NCBI GenBank assembly: GCA_031272575.1
Contig: JAISTO010000090.1
Location: 1-12,569, forward strand
Direction: 5' to 3'
Source of the DNA: Treponema sp.
GTDB taxonomy: Bacteria > Spirochaetota > Spirochaetia > Treponematales > Breznakiellaceae
Length of the DNA: 12,569 bases
The notes under the pieces are model-generated. The model searched no databases. It was not told where the DNA came from and worked only from the letters and a program-made list of their open reading frames with translations. Within the stretch, counting starts at the first letter, position 1. Each line of letters starts with the position of its first letter. The position numbers and the translations under genes were made by a program. This document shows positions 1 through 7,643 of the stretch, piece after piece.

Positions 1-15
1 GAAAGAGCGGAATTG

Positions 16-663
16 ATGGGCCCCATCCCGACCTTCGAGGAGTTCTGGAGGACATACCTCAAGGAACGGGAGGACTGGAAACGAAAGAAGGAAGAGTCGG
101 ATGCTAAATGGGAGAAGCATTTGGCCGAGTCTCGGGCGGACTGGGAGCGGCAGTTGGCCGAGTCCCGGGCGGAGGCGGATCGGCAGTTCGAAAAACTCGA
201 ACGGCTTCAGGATCGAAACGAAAAACTCGTCGGGGGCTTGAGCAACTCGGTGGGGGAACTCATCGAGACCCTCGTTGCGGGCAGGCTCTGGGAGAAGTTC
301 AAAGACACGCCCTATAGCTGCCTTGGACGGGCGTATCGGCGGGTGCAAATCTTTGACGGTAATCGGGAAGTCGGAGAGATCGACATACTGCTTTCCAACA
401 GCGACCTCTGCATGGCGGTGGAGGTGAAGCGGGAGCCGATTCTGCGGGACATCGACCACCACCTCAAGCGCATGGCACTTATCAGGAAGCATCCGCCTGC
501 CGAGACGGTGGGCAAGAAACTGGTGGGTGCGGTGGCGGGCGGTTTTGTGCCTGCGGAGGTGCGGGACTATGCGCATGCGCAGGGCTTTTTCGTGCTGGAA
601 CTGAACGGCGAGTCGGTCTCGCTGGCCGAGCCGCCCGCGGGATTCAAAGCCCGCGAGTGGTAG
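16..663 (+). CDS. Coiled-coil PD-(D/E)XK nuclease-like protein (DUF3782-like)
   Basis: Protein of 215 residues. Residues 15-70 are rich in Glu, Lys, Arg and Ala and read as a coiled coil with an 11-residue tandem repeat. The C-terminal half has the pattern of a PD-(D/E)XK nuclease fold: a helix with Glu84 in GELIE, then GEIDI with Asp123, then AVEVKRE with Glu136 and Lys138. This is seen in the sequence; the link to DUF3782-type proteins is family recollection. The substrate is unknown, and a restriction, repair or defence-like role is only a guess. I chose ATG at 16, behind a purine-rich stretch at 4-10; TTG at 13 would add one residue. A remnant of another gene that usually carries a PD-(D/E)XK-like domain follows directly. 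Confidence 0.75.
   Translation: MGPIPTFEEFWRTYLKEREDWKRKKEESDAKWEKHLAESRADWERQLAESRAEADRQFEKLERLQDRNEKLVGGLSNSVGELIETLVAGRLWEKFKDTPYSCLGRAYRRVQIFDGNREVGEIDILLSNSDLCMAVEVKREPILRDIDHHLKRMALIRKHPPAETVGKKLVGAVAGGFVPAEVRDYAHAQGFFVLELNGESVSLAEPPAGFKAREW
121..186 (+). repeat. 33-bp imperfect tandem repeat coding an 11-residue coil unit
   Basis: Two adjacent 33-bp units (121-153 and 154-186) both begin TTGGCCGAGT and encode LAESRADWERQ then LAESRAEADRQ. The 11-residue period suits a hendecad coiled coil. The units differ at only a few bases, so this is probably a recent internal duplication. Confidence 0.7.
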
Positions 664-845
664 ATTCCGCGGGGAAAGAACCATCGCGGAGGGCCTGGAG
701 CAGACGGCTTCCTACATGGACAAACTTGGCTGCGCCGAGGGCTGGCTCCTCGTGTTCGACCGCGGCGCGGAAAAGCCCCGGGACGAGAATCTACACGCGG
801 GAGGAGGCGGTCGCGGGGAAAAAGATCACCGTCGTGGGCTGTTAG
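662..845 (+). pseudogene. 3' remnant of an AAA-ATPase/PD-(D/E)XK family protein
   Basis: Frame 2 from about 665 reads FRGERTIAEGLEQTASYMDK, continuing through LGCAEGWLLVFDR to about 787. The match then continues in frame 3 as IYTREEAVAGKKITVVGC and ends at TAG 843-845. Together these look like the extreme C-terminus of the large ATP-binding proteins (AAA-ATPase-like, DUF1703-type nuclease tail) that are abundant in gut anaerobes and spirochaetes; this identification is from memory of the family. The frame change near 788 fits a loss of two bases or a gain of one. Nothing upstream belongs to the gene: the fragment starts at the stop codon of the preceding CDS. About 60 codons of a gene usually several hundred codons long survive, so it is non-functional. 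It converges on the ribonuclease gene with 6 bp between stop codons. Confidence 0.7.
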
Positions 846-851
846 CCCCCC

Positions 852-2738
852 CTACCCGAACAAAATCCCGCTCCCCGGGATATCCACCCCCCGCAGCGTG
901 AGGCGCACCGGCTCATTTGGCTCGCCGGGGACGGCGGCGAGGGTCTCGAGGCCGAGCGCGGGGATGCAGACGGCGGCCTCCCCGCGGGGCTTGCGATCGA
1001 GGATGACCCCCTCCCATGCAGTCCCGATTTTATCCGACAGATAGACGCAGGTCCAGAAGAGCCGCGAGGCGCGCTCGGCTTTGGCGGCCGCGGCCGCGGC
1101 GGCATCGGCGGCGGCGAGCAGAGGGAGCGCCGCCTCCTCGGAGAGGGGCTCTCCCCCCCGCAGGACGGCGCGCAGCTGCTGATGGCAAAAGAGGTCGCCG
1201 TAGCGGCGGAGCGGGCTGGTCACCTGGCTGTACGCGTCAAGGCCCAGGCCCCAGTGCACAGCGGGGCGCATGGACACGACCCGCGGCCGCATGGCGCGGC
1301 GCATCAGGTAGGCGCCGGCCAGCCCGGGAAGGCGCTTCTCGGGCAGTTCCCCGGCCTCCTGGCCCGCGAAGGGAAACGCGAGGCCCCGGCGCAGCGCCCA
1401 CTGCGCGGCCCCCTCGCCGGCAAGCACCATGCACTCCCGCACCATCTCGGCGGAGCGGTACGCCGGAATCGGCTCTATGTGCACCGCGCGCTCCTTCACA
1501 AAGATGTGCGCGTCCGGGAAGTCGATCAGCACGGCGCCCGTGTCGAGGCGGCGCTCGATGTTCCGGGCCGCGAGCGCGGCAAGGCGCGGCAGCGGGCCCT
1601 CGCCCCCCGCGATCAGCGCGTCCGCCGCGGCGTAATCGAGCCGCGTCACCCGCACGGTCGAAAGCAGCACGTCCGTCTCCGCGATCGTCGCGTCCTCGTT
1701 CAGGCTAAGGCGGAATGACAGCGCGGGCGAGGTCTCGGCAAGGCCCAGGCCGAAGAGCGGGACGCAGGCAGGCGGGAGCATGGGGATAGTTCCCTCGGGC
1801 AGGTAGAGGCTCGTGCCCCGCGCGCGCGCCTCCGCGCAGGCCTCTGTGTCCGGGAGGATGACCTGCGCCGGGTCCGCCACGTGCACCCACAGGACGAGGC
1901 GGCCCTCCGCGCCGCACTCGAGGGACACCGCGTCGTCCGGGTCGCCGCTCCACGCGTTGTCGATGGCAAAGGCCGGCAAATGCCGCAGGTCCACGCGCGG
2001 CTCCGCCTGGGGCGCGGGGACGGGCGCGGAGGGTATCGCAAGCGACACCCCGCAGCGGGACGGGTGCGGGTTGCGGAACGCATCCCAGAGCCCCAGCGAG
2101 AGGAGGACGCGATGCGCCTCCTCGGGACTTTCCGAATGGCCCAGGTCGCGCAGGCTGCGGCTCTTCTCCGAGGCCCCCAGCGCGAGCGCCTCGATGTCCT
2201 GCAGCGCGCCCCGGAGGGTATCGCTTTCATCCTTGCTTAAAACGCCCCCCCCGCGGGCGAGCGCAAGCGCGGCCTCCCGCTGGCCCGACTCCCGCGCCTT
2301 CTCCGCGCGCCTTTTTTCGGCCGCCAGCACCTCATCCTCAGGCCTACAGGTGATCGCGTCAGGGGTTCCGCAAAAGTAGACGCCCTCGCTCAGGGCCTGC
2401 CAGGCCTGCCAGGCGCTCGCCGGCGTCCATGCGGGAGCACATAACTCCGCCAGGTCTTTCAGGGTGATGGCTGTACCATCATCCTTAAGCAGGGCCCAGG
2501 CCTCCTTCAGCGCCGCCGCGCCCGCCACAGCGCCCGCCGCATCCCCCGCTGCATCCCCTTCATTAAAAAAGCGCAGGTCCTTCACCGGCCCCGGATAAAT
2601 GACGATGATATCCTTTTCGCGTACGTTGATCGTCTCGCCCTGCGCGGTGCGGATCGTCACCTTGGACCCCAGGGCCGTCACGAGCGCGGGCTTCTGCTTG
2701 TAGACCGCGAGGCTGCCCGGGGCCGCGCCTAGTCCCAT
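852..2738 (-). CDS. RNB-domain 3'-5' exoribonuclease (RNase II/R family)
   Basis: Protein of 628 residues. The catalytic centre is clear: residues 258-270 read AIDNAWSGDPDDA, with all four metal-binding aspartates of the RNB family (260, 266, 268, 269). Further on, residues 506-516 read VTSPLRRYGDL, the conserved arginine motif that contacts RNA near the active site. The N-terminus (about 12-50) looks like a short beta-barrel of the type seen in the organellar/cyanobacterial RNase II branch rather than the cold-shock domains of classical RNase R. Only a short C-terminal S1-like part remains. The expected role is processive degradation of single-stranded RNA from the 3' end in the cytoplasm. 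ATG at 2738 is favoured because GGAG lies 8 nt upstream; it overlaps the end of the upstream hydrolase gene by 10 bp, which suggests translational coupling. An Ala/Gly-rich stretch (residues 62-77) is probably a linker. Confidence 0.9.
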   Translation of the reverse strand: MGLGAAPGSLAVYKQKPALVTALGSKVTIRTAQGETINVREKDIIVIYPGPVKDLRFFNEGDAAGDAAGAVAGAAALKEAWALLKDDGTAITLKDLAELCAPAWTPASAWQAWQALSEGVYFCGTPDAITCRPEDEVLAAEKRRAEKARESGQREAALALARGGGVLSKDESDTLRGALQDIEALALGASEKSRSLRDLGHSESPEEAHRVLLSLGLWDAFRNPHPSRCGVSLAIPSAPVPAPQAEPRVDLRHLPAFAIDNAWSGDPDDAVSLECGAEGRLVLWVHVADPAQVILPDTEACAEARARGTSLYLPEGTIPMLPPACVPLFGLGLAETSPALSFRLSLNEDATIAETDVLLSTVRVTRLDYAAADALIAGGEGPLPRLAALAARNIERRLDTGAVLIDFPDAHIFVKERAVHIEPIPAYRSAEMVRECMVLAGEGAAQWALRRGLAFPFAGQEAGELPEKRLPGLAGAYLMRRAMRPRVVSMRPAVHWGLGLDAYSQVTSPLRRYGDLFCHQQLRAVLRGGEPLSEEAALPLLAAADAAAAAAAKAERASRLFWTCVYLSDKIGTAWEGVILDRKPRGEAAVCIPALGLETLAAVPGEPNEPVRLTLRGVDIPGSGILFG

Positions 2739-3394
2739 CGGGGCCGCTCCGCGCCTATGGTGGTGACGCCGCCATGCCCCGGGCACACGAGCGTTTCCGG
2801 CGGCAGCGTCATGAGGCGGGCGAGGCTTTTTCGCAGGGCCGCCTCGTCCCCCCCGGGGAGGTCGCAGCGGCCGCGGCCACCCCCGGCGAAGAGCGTGTCC
2901 CCGGAAAAGAGGACGCCCGCCGCCGCGTCGTAGAAGCCCGCGCTGCCCGGGCTATGCCCTGGCAGGTGGAGCACGGTGAAGGGGCCGATCGTCTCCCCGT
3001 CCTCGAGGAGGCGATCCGCCTCGGGGAGGGGGCGCCAAACTTCATTTAGCAAAAAGTCAAGCCCAAGATGATGAAAAGCCTCCGCGTGCGCGGAACGGGA
3101 TTCGGCGCCCAGGTAAGGGGCATCGCGGCGGTGGATGGCAAGCACGCGGTCACTCGCGCGGACTTGCGGCAGGGCCCCCAGATGGTCGAAGTGGCCATGG
3201 GTCAACAGGATGAAGGCCGCATAGCGCTTTTGGCGGCGCAGTTCCTCAAGAATGCGCTCTGGCTCGGCCCCCGGGTCGATGAGGCAGCAGGGCCGCGCGC
3301 CGCCCTCGGCCTCGGGCCCCTCGATGGGGTAAAACCAGCAGTTCGCGCGAAAGTCCCCCACGCGGATGACGGGGGGGAGAGCGGGTGTGTTCAT
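2729..3394 (-). CDS. Metallo-beta-lactamase-fold hydrolase (glyoxalase II-like)
   Basis: Protein of 221 residues with the full set of metal-ligand motifs of the fold: THGHFDH at 65-71, His147 in LPGHSPG, Asp166 in SGDTLF, and His207 in CPGHGG. Size and motif order match short cytoplasmic glyoxalase II-like hydrolases (YcbL type), which cleave thioesters such as S-lactoylglutathione or related substrates; the true substrate cannot be told from sequence. The C-terminal TTIGAE is typical of the group. ATG at 3394 is preferred to an upstream in-frame TTG at 3430, because a -10 element lies at 3401-3406 and the extension is unlike the family. No Shine-Dalgarno is visible, so the mRNA may be leaderless. 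It is the first gene of a two-gene operon with the RNB ribonuclease. Confidence 0.88.
   Translation of the reverse strand: MNTPALPPVIRVGDFRANCWFYPIEGPEAEGGARPCCLIDPGAEPERILEELRRQKRYAAFILLTHGHFDHLGALPQVRASDRVLAIHRRDAPYLGAESRSAHAEAFHHLGLDFLLNEVWRPLPEADRLLEDGETIGPFTVLHLPGHSPGSAGFYDAAAGVLFSGDTLFAGGGRGRCDLPGGDEAALRKSLARLMTLPPETLVCPGHGGVTTIGAERPRWD
2747..2750 (-). promoter_or_regulatory. Ribosome binding site of the RNB ribonuclease
   Basis: GGAG on the minus strand, 8 nt before ATG 2738 and inside the 3' end of the upstream gene. It decides the start against an open-frame extension to 2786. Confidence 0.65.
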
Positions 3395-3400
3395 GGGGGC

Positions 3401-3430
3401 ATGGTAGCATGGAGAGGGAGGGGTATGCAA
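3401..3430 (-). promoter_or_regulatory. Promoter of the hydrolase-ribonuclease operon
   Basis: On the minus strand TTGCAT (3430-3425), an 18-nt spacer, then TACCAT (3406-3401) preceded by TGC, an extended -10 arrangement. The -10 ends only 6 nt before ATG 3394. The -35 begins in the left arm of the central inverted repeat. Confidence 0.5.
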
Positions 3431-3467
3431 GGGGGCCTGCCCACTTGTAAGTGGGCAGGCCCCCTTG
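3428..3467. repeat. Perfect 19-bp inverted repeat between divergent promoters
   Basis: The arms CAAGGGGGCCTGCCCACTT (3428-3446) and AAGTGGGCAGGCCCCCTTG (3449-3467) are exact reverse complements separated by GT. It sits exactly midway between two divergent promoters and its outer ends form the first three bases of each -35 box. There is no T-run, and both flanking genes are transcribed away from it, so a terminator role is unlikely. It is a candidate operator or an inserted palindromic repeat. Confidence 0.85.
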
Positions 3468-3494
3468 ACACGCTCCCCCCAAGCCTGCTACCAT
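3465..3494 (+). promoter_or_regulatory. Promoter of the acyl-CoA ligase gene
   Basis: Consensus -35 TTGACA (3465-3470), an 18-nt spacer containing six C in a row, and -10 TACCAT (3489-3494) preceded by TGC. The -10 ends 9 nt before ATG 3504, leaving essentially no room for a leader. Confidence 0.6.
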
Positions 3495-3503
3495 CATCGC
3501 GCT

Positions 3504-5153
3504 ATGCACTTTTTCGAAACGACTTTGAGTCAGTTGCTGCGGGAGAAGGCCCGCAGTCAACCGGAGCATGACTTCCTCGTGTATGCGGATCGGGACCTCC
3601 GCTTCACTTACGGGGAATTTGACAAGCGGGTCGACATACTGGCGCGGGGGCTTTTGGCTGTCGGGTTAAAGCCGGGCGCGCATATCGGCATTTGGGCCAC
3701 CAATGTGCCGGACTGGAACACGCTCCTCTTCGCGGCCGCGCGCGCGGGCATGGTGCTCGTTACCGTCAACACCGCGTACAAAACGCACGAACTCGAATAC
3801 CTCATGCAGCAGTCCGATCTCGACTGTCTCTTTTTAATCGACGGGTGGCGCGACTCCGATTACGTGTCGATGGTCTACGAACTCGTCCCGGAATTGAAAA
3901 CCTGCCCCCGCGGCAGCCTCGTGTCGAAGCGCTTCCCCTGCCTCAAGAACGTCGTGTACATCGGTCAACAAAAACACCGCGGTATGTACAGCATGAACGA
4001 AATCCTGCTCCTGGGGCAGCACACGAACGAAATCGAAATGCTCCGCATCGAGGCCGCGGCCCGTCCCGACGATGTGGTGAATATGCAGTACACCTCCGGC
4101 ACCACCGGTTTCCCCAAGGGCGTCATGCTGACGCATCGCAACATACTGAACAACGGCTTCGGCATCGGCGAAAACCAGCGCTTCACGAACGCGGATATCG
4201 TCTGCCTGCCGGTGCCGCTCTTCCACTGCTTCGGCCTCGTGCTTGGGATGATGGCAATCCTTACCCACGGCGCGGCCGCGGCCATCGTGGAGTGGTTCGA
4301 TCCCCTCCTCGTGCTCGCGACTATCCAAAAAGAAAAATGCACCCACGTCTACGGTGTGCCCACCATGTATATCGCCGAGATGGCGCACCCCATGTTCAAG
4401 ATGTTCAACCTGTCGAGCCTCCGCGGGGGGATCATCTCCGGCGCGTACTGTCCGGTGGAGATTGTCAAGCGCTGTATCGACGAGATGCACATGGCGGAGA
4501 TCACGATCCCCTACGGCCTCACCGAGGCGTCGCCGGTCACGACGATGACCCGCTGGGACGACCCGCTCGAGGCGAAGGTCGCGACGGTGGGGCGGGCGCT
4601 CCCCGGGGTCGAGGTGACGATCCGCAGCCCCGAGACGGGCGAGGAGTGCCCGCCGGACGTCCAGGGTGAATTTTGCAGCCGCGGCTACAGCAGCATGAAG
4701 GGCTACTACAAGATGCCGGAAGAAACCGCGCAGTGCATCGACAAGGACGGCTGGCTCCACTCCGGGGACCTGGGGGTAAAAGACGCCGCGGGGTATTTCC
4801 GCGTCACCGGCCGCATCAAGGACATGATCATCCGCGGGGGCGAAAACATTTACCCCAAGGAAATCGAGGACTTCCTCTACACGATGCCCGGGGTAAAAGA
4901 CGTGCAGGTGGTGGGCATAGCCAGCAAAAAGTACGGCGAGGAAGTGGGGGCCTTCGTCATCCTGCATCCCGACGCGCAGGTCACCGAGGATGACGTAAAA
5001 GATTTTTGCCGCAGCAAGATCAGCCGCTTCAAGATACCCAAATTCGTCTTTTTCGTGGACTCGTTTCCCCTCACCGGTTCCGGGAAAATCCAGAAGTATA
5101 TACTCCGCGAGATCGGCGCGAAAAAAGTGGAAGCACTGGGGATAGGAACTTAG
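3504..5153 (+). CDS. AMP-binding fatty-acyl-CoA ligase
   Basis: Protein of 549 residues, the normal length for the family. All core adenylation motifs are present: YTSGTTGFPKGV (196-207, ATP phosphate binding), YGLTEASP (337-344), GWLHSGDLG (416-424), RIKDMIIRGGENIYP (437-451), and GSGKIQK with the catalytic Lys528. It resembles medium/long-chain acyl-CoA synthetases of the ACSF2/FadD type (EC 6.2.1.-), which adenylate a carboxylic acid and transfer it to CoA in the cytoplasm. Chain-length preference cannot be read here. ATG 3504 starts the conserved region (MHFFETTLSQLL), lacks a Shine-Dalgarno and lies just after a -10 box, so a leaderless message is likely; an in-frame start at 3465 would fall in the -35 box. 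No fatty-acid oxidation genes are adjacent. It converges on the thiamine pyrophosphokinase gene, 30 bp away. Confidence 0.93.
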   Translation: MHFFETTLSQLLREKARSQPEHDFLVYADRDLRFTYGEFDKRVDILARGLLAVGLKPGAHIGIWATNVPDWNTLLFAAARAGMVLVTVNTAYKTHELEYLMQQSDLDCLFLIDGWRDSDYVSMVYELVPELKTCPRGSLVSKRFPCLKNVVYIGQQKHRGMYSMNEILLLGQHTNEIEMLRIEAAARPDDVVNMQYTSGTTGFPKGVMLTHRNILNNGFGIGENQRFTNADIVCLPVPLFHCFGLVLGMMAILTHGAAAAIVEWFDPLLVLATIQKEKCTHVYGVPTMYIAEMAHPMFKMFNLSSLRGGIISGAYCPVEIVKRCIDEMHMAEITIPYGLTEASPVTTMTRWDDPLEAKVATVGRALPGVEVTIRSPETGEECPPDVQGEFCSRGYSSMKGYYKMPEETAQCIDKDGWLHSGDLGVKDAAGYFRVTGRIKDMIIRGGENIYPKEIEDFLYTMPGVKDVQVVGIASKKYGEEVGAFVILHPDAQVTEDDVKDFCRSKISRFKIPKFVFFVDSFPLTGSGKIQKYILREIGAKKVEALGIGT

Positions 5154-5183
5154 CGGCCCGTATGACGGGGGCAGACAACGGCT

Positions 5184-5867
5184 TCATGGGGCGGGGAGGG
5201 GTTGCCCCGCGGCCGCCAGCGGCGTGATGACCAGGAAGCGGCCTTCGAGGGCGCTGAAGCGGAAGGCGCCGGAGGGGGCGCGGTTGCTGAGGCTGAAGGT
5301 GAAAGGGCCCCAGCGGAGGCCATCCACGGGCCAGAAGAGGCCCTCGCTGTGGGCGCGCCAGGGGCCTCCGCCAACGGGGAAGATGGACACAGGGGCCTCG
5401 GGACCGAGGCCGTGCGCGTCCAATGACGCGGGGGCCGCGGCGAGGCGGCAGTCCTCGCGGGCAGTGAGCCAGCGGCTGGGGGGGGCGGGGCGGTCGAAGA
5501 GGGCGCGGATGGCCAGCAGGTGGTCGAGGCGACCGCCGCCCCCGCCGATGATCCAGACCTCGCAACAGCCCTGGGCGAGGAGGATGTCGAGCGCGAGTTC
5601 GGTGTCGCTCTGATCTTTGGCGCGGGGGCGGCGGTGGATGCGGCCGGGCGGATAGCGGACGAGGCGCTCGAGACCGCCGGGGGTCTCCGCGAGGGAGTCC
5701 ATGTCGCCAATGACGGCATGGGGGAAGACCCCCGCGGCCTCGGCGGCGAGGAGCCCGCTATCCGCCGCGACGATGAGCGCCCGCTCGGGGATAAGATCAC
5801 GGGCGAGGAGCGGCGCGGGCCCCTCGCCGCCCGTGAAGATGATGCCGCGCAATGCGGACATGGCCAT
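5184..5867 (-). CDS. Thiamine pyrophosphokinase
   Basis: Protein of 227 residues matching the thiamine diphosphokinase family (EC 2.7.6.2), which transfers pyrophosphate from ATP to thiamine. Visible motifs in order: ADSG (35-38), GDMDS (54-58), KDQSDTELAL (84-93) and GGGGGRLDHLLA (108-119); these are the acidic and glycine-rich motifs for Mg-ATP and thiamine. The C-terminal half is the usual beta-sandwich thiamine-binding part. ATG 5867 or a second ATG at 5861 could be the start; neither has a good Shine-Dalgarno. The gene lies 124 bp downstream of kduD on the same strand and may be read from that operon or from its own unrecognised promoter. It ends in TGA, one piece of evidence that TGA is a normal stop in this genome. 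A run of eight G (plus strand, 5478-5485) lies inside the gene. Confidence 0.87.
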   Translation of the reverse strand: MAMSALRGIIFTGGEGPAPLLARDLIPERALIVAADSGLLAAEAAGVFPHAVIGDMDSLAETPGGLERLVRYPPGRIHRRPRAKDQSDTELALDILLAQGCCEVWIIGGGGGRLDHLLAIRALFDRPAPPSRWLTAREDCRLAAAPASLDAHGLGPEAPVSIFPVGGGPWRAHSEGLFWPVDGLRWGPFTFSLSNRAPSGAFRFSALEGRFLVITPLAAAGQPLPAP

Positions 5868-5896
5868 GCGGCGCCTGGGGGGGTAGCGCGCAACAA

Positions 5897-5915
5897 GCCC
5901 TTGCGTAGCAAGGGC
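5897..5915. repeat. 8-bp stem hairpin in the kduD-thiamine kinase gap
   Basis: GCCCTTGC (5897-5904) and GCAAGGGC (5908-5915) form a perfect inverted repeat with a 3-nt loop. Read on the minus strand it is followed by TTGTTG, so it could be a weak terminator or attenuator for the kdu transcript. The same 124-bp gap holds a C8 run (5976-5983), a G8 run (5926-5933) and a G7 run (5877-5883), and nothing else recognisable. Confidence 0.5.
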
Positions 5916-5991
5916 CTGCGCGCGAGGGGGGGGCGGACGGTGAGGGTCCCTACCAAAATAACGGTCCGGTAATCGCCCCCCCCTTTATACC

Positions 5992-6795
5992 CTATTCAGG
6001 CTGCTTCCCGATGTACGCGAGGATGCCGCCGTCCACGTAGAGGACATGGCCGTTGACGAAACTGGACGCCTCCGACGCGAGGAAGACGGCCGGGCCTACG
6101 AGGTCGGCGGTGGTGCCCCAGCGCTCGGCGGGGGTCTTGGCGATGATGAAGGCGTCGAAGGGGTGGCGGGAGCCGTCGGCCTGGCGCTCGCGGAGGGGCG
6201 CGGTCTGCGGGGTCTCGATGTAGCCGGGGCCTATGCCGTTGCACTGGATGTTGCGGCTGCCGTACTCGCTCGCGATGTTGCGGGTGAGCATTTTGAGGCC
6301 GCCCTTGGCGGCGGCGTAGGCGCTGACGGTCTCGCGGCCCAGTTCGCTCATCATGCTGCAGATGTTGATGATCTTGCCGCCGCCTTTTTTGATCATGCCG
6401 GGGATGACGGCCTTGGACACGATGAAGGGCGCGGTGAGGTCGATGTCGATGACCTTGCGCCAGTCGGCGGCCTCCATCTCGAGCATGGGGGTGCGCCGGA
6501 TGATCCCCGCGTTGTTCACGAGGATGTCGATGACCCCGAGGTCGGCCTCGATCTTTTTGACGAGGGCGACGATCTGCTCCTCGTTGGTGACATCAGCCAC
6601 ATAGCCTTTGGCCGCGATGCCTTTTTCTTTGTACGCGGCGATGCCCTTGTCTACCAGTTCCTGGTTGATGTCGTTGAAGGCGATTTTTGCCCCCGCGTCC
6701 GCGAACGCGCTCGCGATGGCAAACCCGATGCCGTAAGAGGCGCCGGTTACGAGCGCCACCTTGCCGTCAAGCCGAAATGAATCGATAATACTCAT
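5992..6795 (-). CDS. kduD: SDR dehydrogenase, KduD / gluconate 5-dehydrogenase type
   Basis: Protein of 267 residues, a classical short-chain dehydrogenase. It has the nucleotide-binding TGASYGIG at 17-24, NNAG at 94-97, and the catalytic Ser147, Tyr160 and Lys164 (YAAAK). The N-terminal SFRLDGKVALVTGA and the C-terminal NGHVLYVDGGILAYIGKQP match the group annotated as gluconate 5-dehydrogenase in Bacteroides and as KduD next to kduI. With kduI directly upstream, the likely reaction is NADH-linked reduction of 2,5-diketo-3-deoxygluconate to 2-keto-3-deoxygluconate (EC 1.1.1.127). The start is firm: ATG 6795 overlaps the kduI stop as ATGA and has GGAGG 7 nt upstream. Gluconate 5-dehydrogenase remains a possible alternative activity. 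Confidence 0.92.
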   Translation of the reverse strand: MSIIDSFRLDGKVALVTGASYGIGFAIASAFADAGAKIAFNDINQELVDKGIAAYKEKGIAAKGYVADVTNEEQIVALVKKIEADLGVIDILVNNAGIIRRTPMLEMEAADWRKVIDIDLTAPFIVSKAVIPGMIKKGGGKIINICSMMSELGRETVSAYAAAKGGLKMLTRNIASEYGSRNIQCNGIGPGYIETPQTAPLRERQADGSRHPFDAFIIAKTPAERWGTTADLVGPAVFLASEASSFVNGHVLYVDGGILAYIGKQPE

Positions 6796-7625
6796 GCTAA
6801 ATCCTCCATGGCGACATTGTCCATGTCGTCAAATGTTTGGTTTTCGCCGGCCATAGCCCAGATGAAGGTGTATGCGCCGGTTCCTACGCCGGAATGAATC
6901 GACCAGGACGGCGATATGACCGCCTGCTCGTTGCGCAGCACTATGTGCCGCGTCTCGTTGGGCGCCCCATGCATGTGAAAGACGACGCTCCCCGGCTTCA
7001 GGTCGAAGTAGACGTAGACTTCCATGCGGCGCTCGTGGGTGTGACAGGGCATCGTGTTCCAGACCGAGCCCTCCTCGAGGATCGTCATCCCCATGACGAG
7101 TTGGCAGCTCTTGCAGACCGCGGGGTGCACATACTGGTAGATGGTCCGCACGTTGACGTTGGCCGGGTCCCCCAGTTTGCGGGGGTTGGCCTTTTCGATG
7201 GGGATAAAGGTGATGGGGTAACTCGTGTGCGCGGGGGCGCTCGCCATGTAAAACTTGGCGCCCTCGGGGCCCTCGCCCGAAAAGACGACATCCTTGACGC
7301 CCTTGCCCACATAGATGCCGTCCCCTTTCTTCATGGGGTACTCCGCGCCGTCAAGGGTGAGCTTCCCCTTGCCCGCGATACAGATGACCCCCAGTTCCCT
7401 GCGGTCGAGAAAAACCTCGCTCCCGAAGTCCTTGCCCCCTTCGAGTTTGAGGCTCTTGCCCACCGGGTACGCCCCGCCGAAGACCACGCGGTCGACGTGG
7501 GTGTAGCAGAGGCTCAGCGCGTCTTTTTGGAACACCTTGTCGAAAAGAAAGTGCTCCCGCTGCTCTTTGGTGGTGTAGTGCTTCGCATCCTCTGGATGCT
7601 CCGCATACCGAATGACTGGTTTCAT
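6792..7625 (-). CDS. kduI: 5-keto-4-deoxyuronate isomerase
   Basis: Protein of 277 residues, near the 278 of E. coli KduI and alignable from end to end. Signatures include FLDRRELGVI (72-81), CHTHERRMEVY (194-204), ETRHIVLRNEQAVISPSWSI (224-243) and FIWAMAGENQTFDDMD (254-269). The metal ligands of the cupin are present: His195, His197, Glu202 and His244. The enzyme (EC 5.3.1.17) converts 5-keto-4-deoxyuronate, released from unsaturated pectin or glycosaminoglycan oligosaccharides, to 2,5-diketo-3-deoxygluconate in the cytoplasm. ATG 7625 has AAGGAG (7637-7632) with a 6-nt spacing, and a consensus promoter lies just upstream. It is first in an operon with kduD. No lyase, transporter or KDG kinase/aldolase is in the window. 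Confidence 0.96.
   Translation of the reverse strand: MKPVIRYAEHPEDAKHYTTKEQREHFLFDKVFQKDALSLCYTHVDRVVFGGAYPVGKSLKLEGGKDFGSEVFLDRRELGVICIAGKGKLTLDGAEYPMKKGDGIYVGKGVKDVVFSGEGPEGAKFYMASAPAHTSYPITFIPIEKANPRKLGDPANVNVRTIYQYVHPAVCKSCQLVMGMTILEEGSVWNTMPCHTHERRMEVYVYFDLKPGSVVFHMHGAPNETRHIVLRNEQAVISPSWSIHSGVGTGAYTFIWAMAGENQTFDDMDNVAMEDLA
6803..6807 (-). promoter_or_regulatory. Ribosome binding site of kduD
   Basis: GGAGG on the minus strand, 7 nt before the kduD ATG and inside the last codons of kduI. It fixes the kduD start and supports coupled translation through the ATGA overlap. Confidence 0.8.
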
Positions 7626-7643
7626 TGCGTTCTCCTTGGGGGG

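Noticed and set aside
1016..2379. Several open frames on both strands within the ribonuclease gene
   Set aside because: Arg/Pro/Ala-rich shadows; the RNB motifs lie in one continuous minus-strand frame.
3428..3467. Palindrome as an intrinsic terminator
   Set aside because: No T-run, and both neighbouring genes are transcribed away from it.
3834..4967. Long minus-strand open frame (377 codons) opposite the acyl-CoA ligase
   Set aside because: It is a His/Asp-rich shadow of GC-rich coding DNA; the plus strand carries all AMP-binding motifs.
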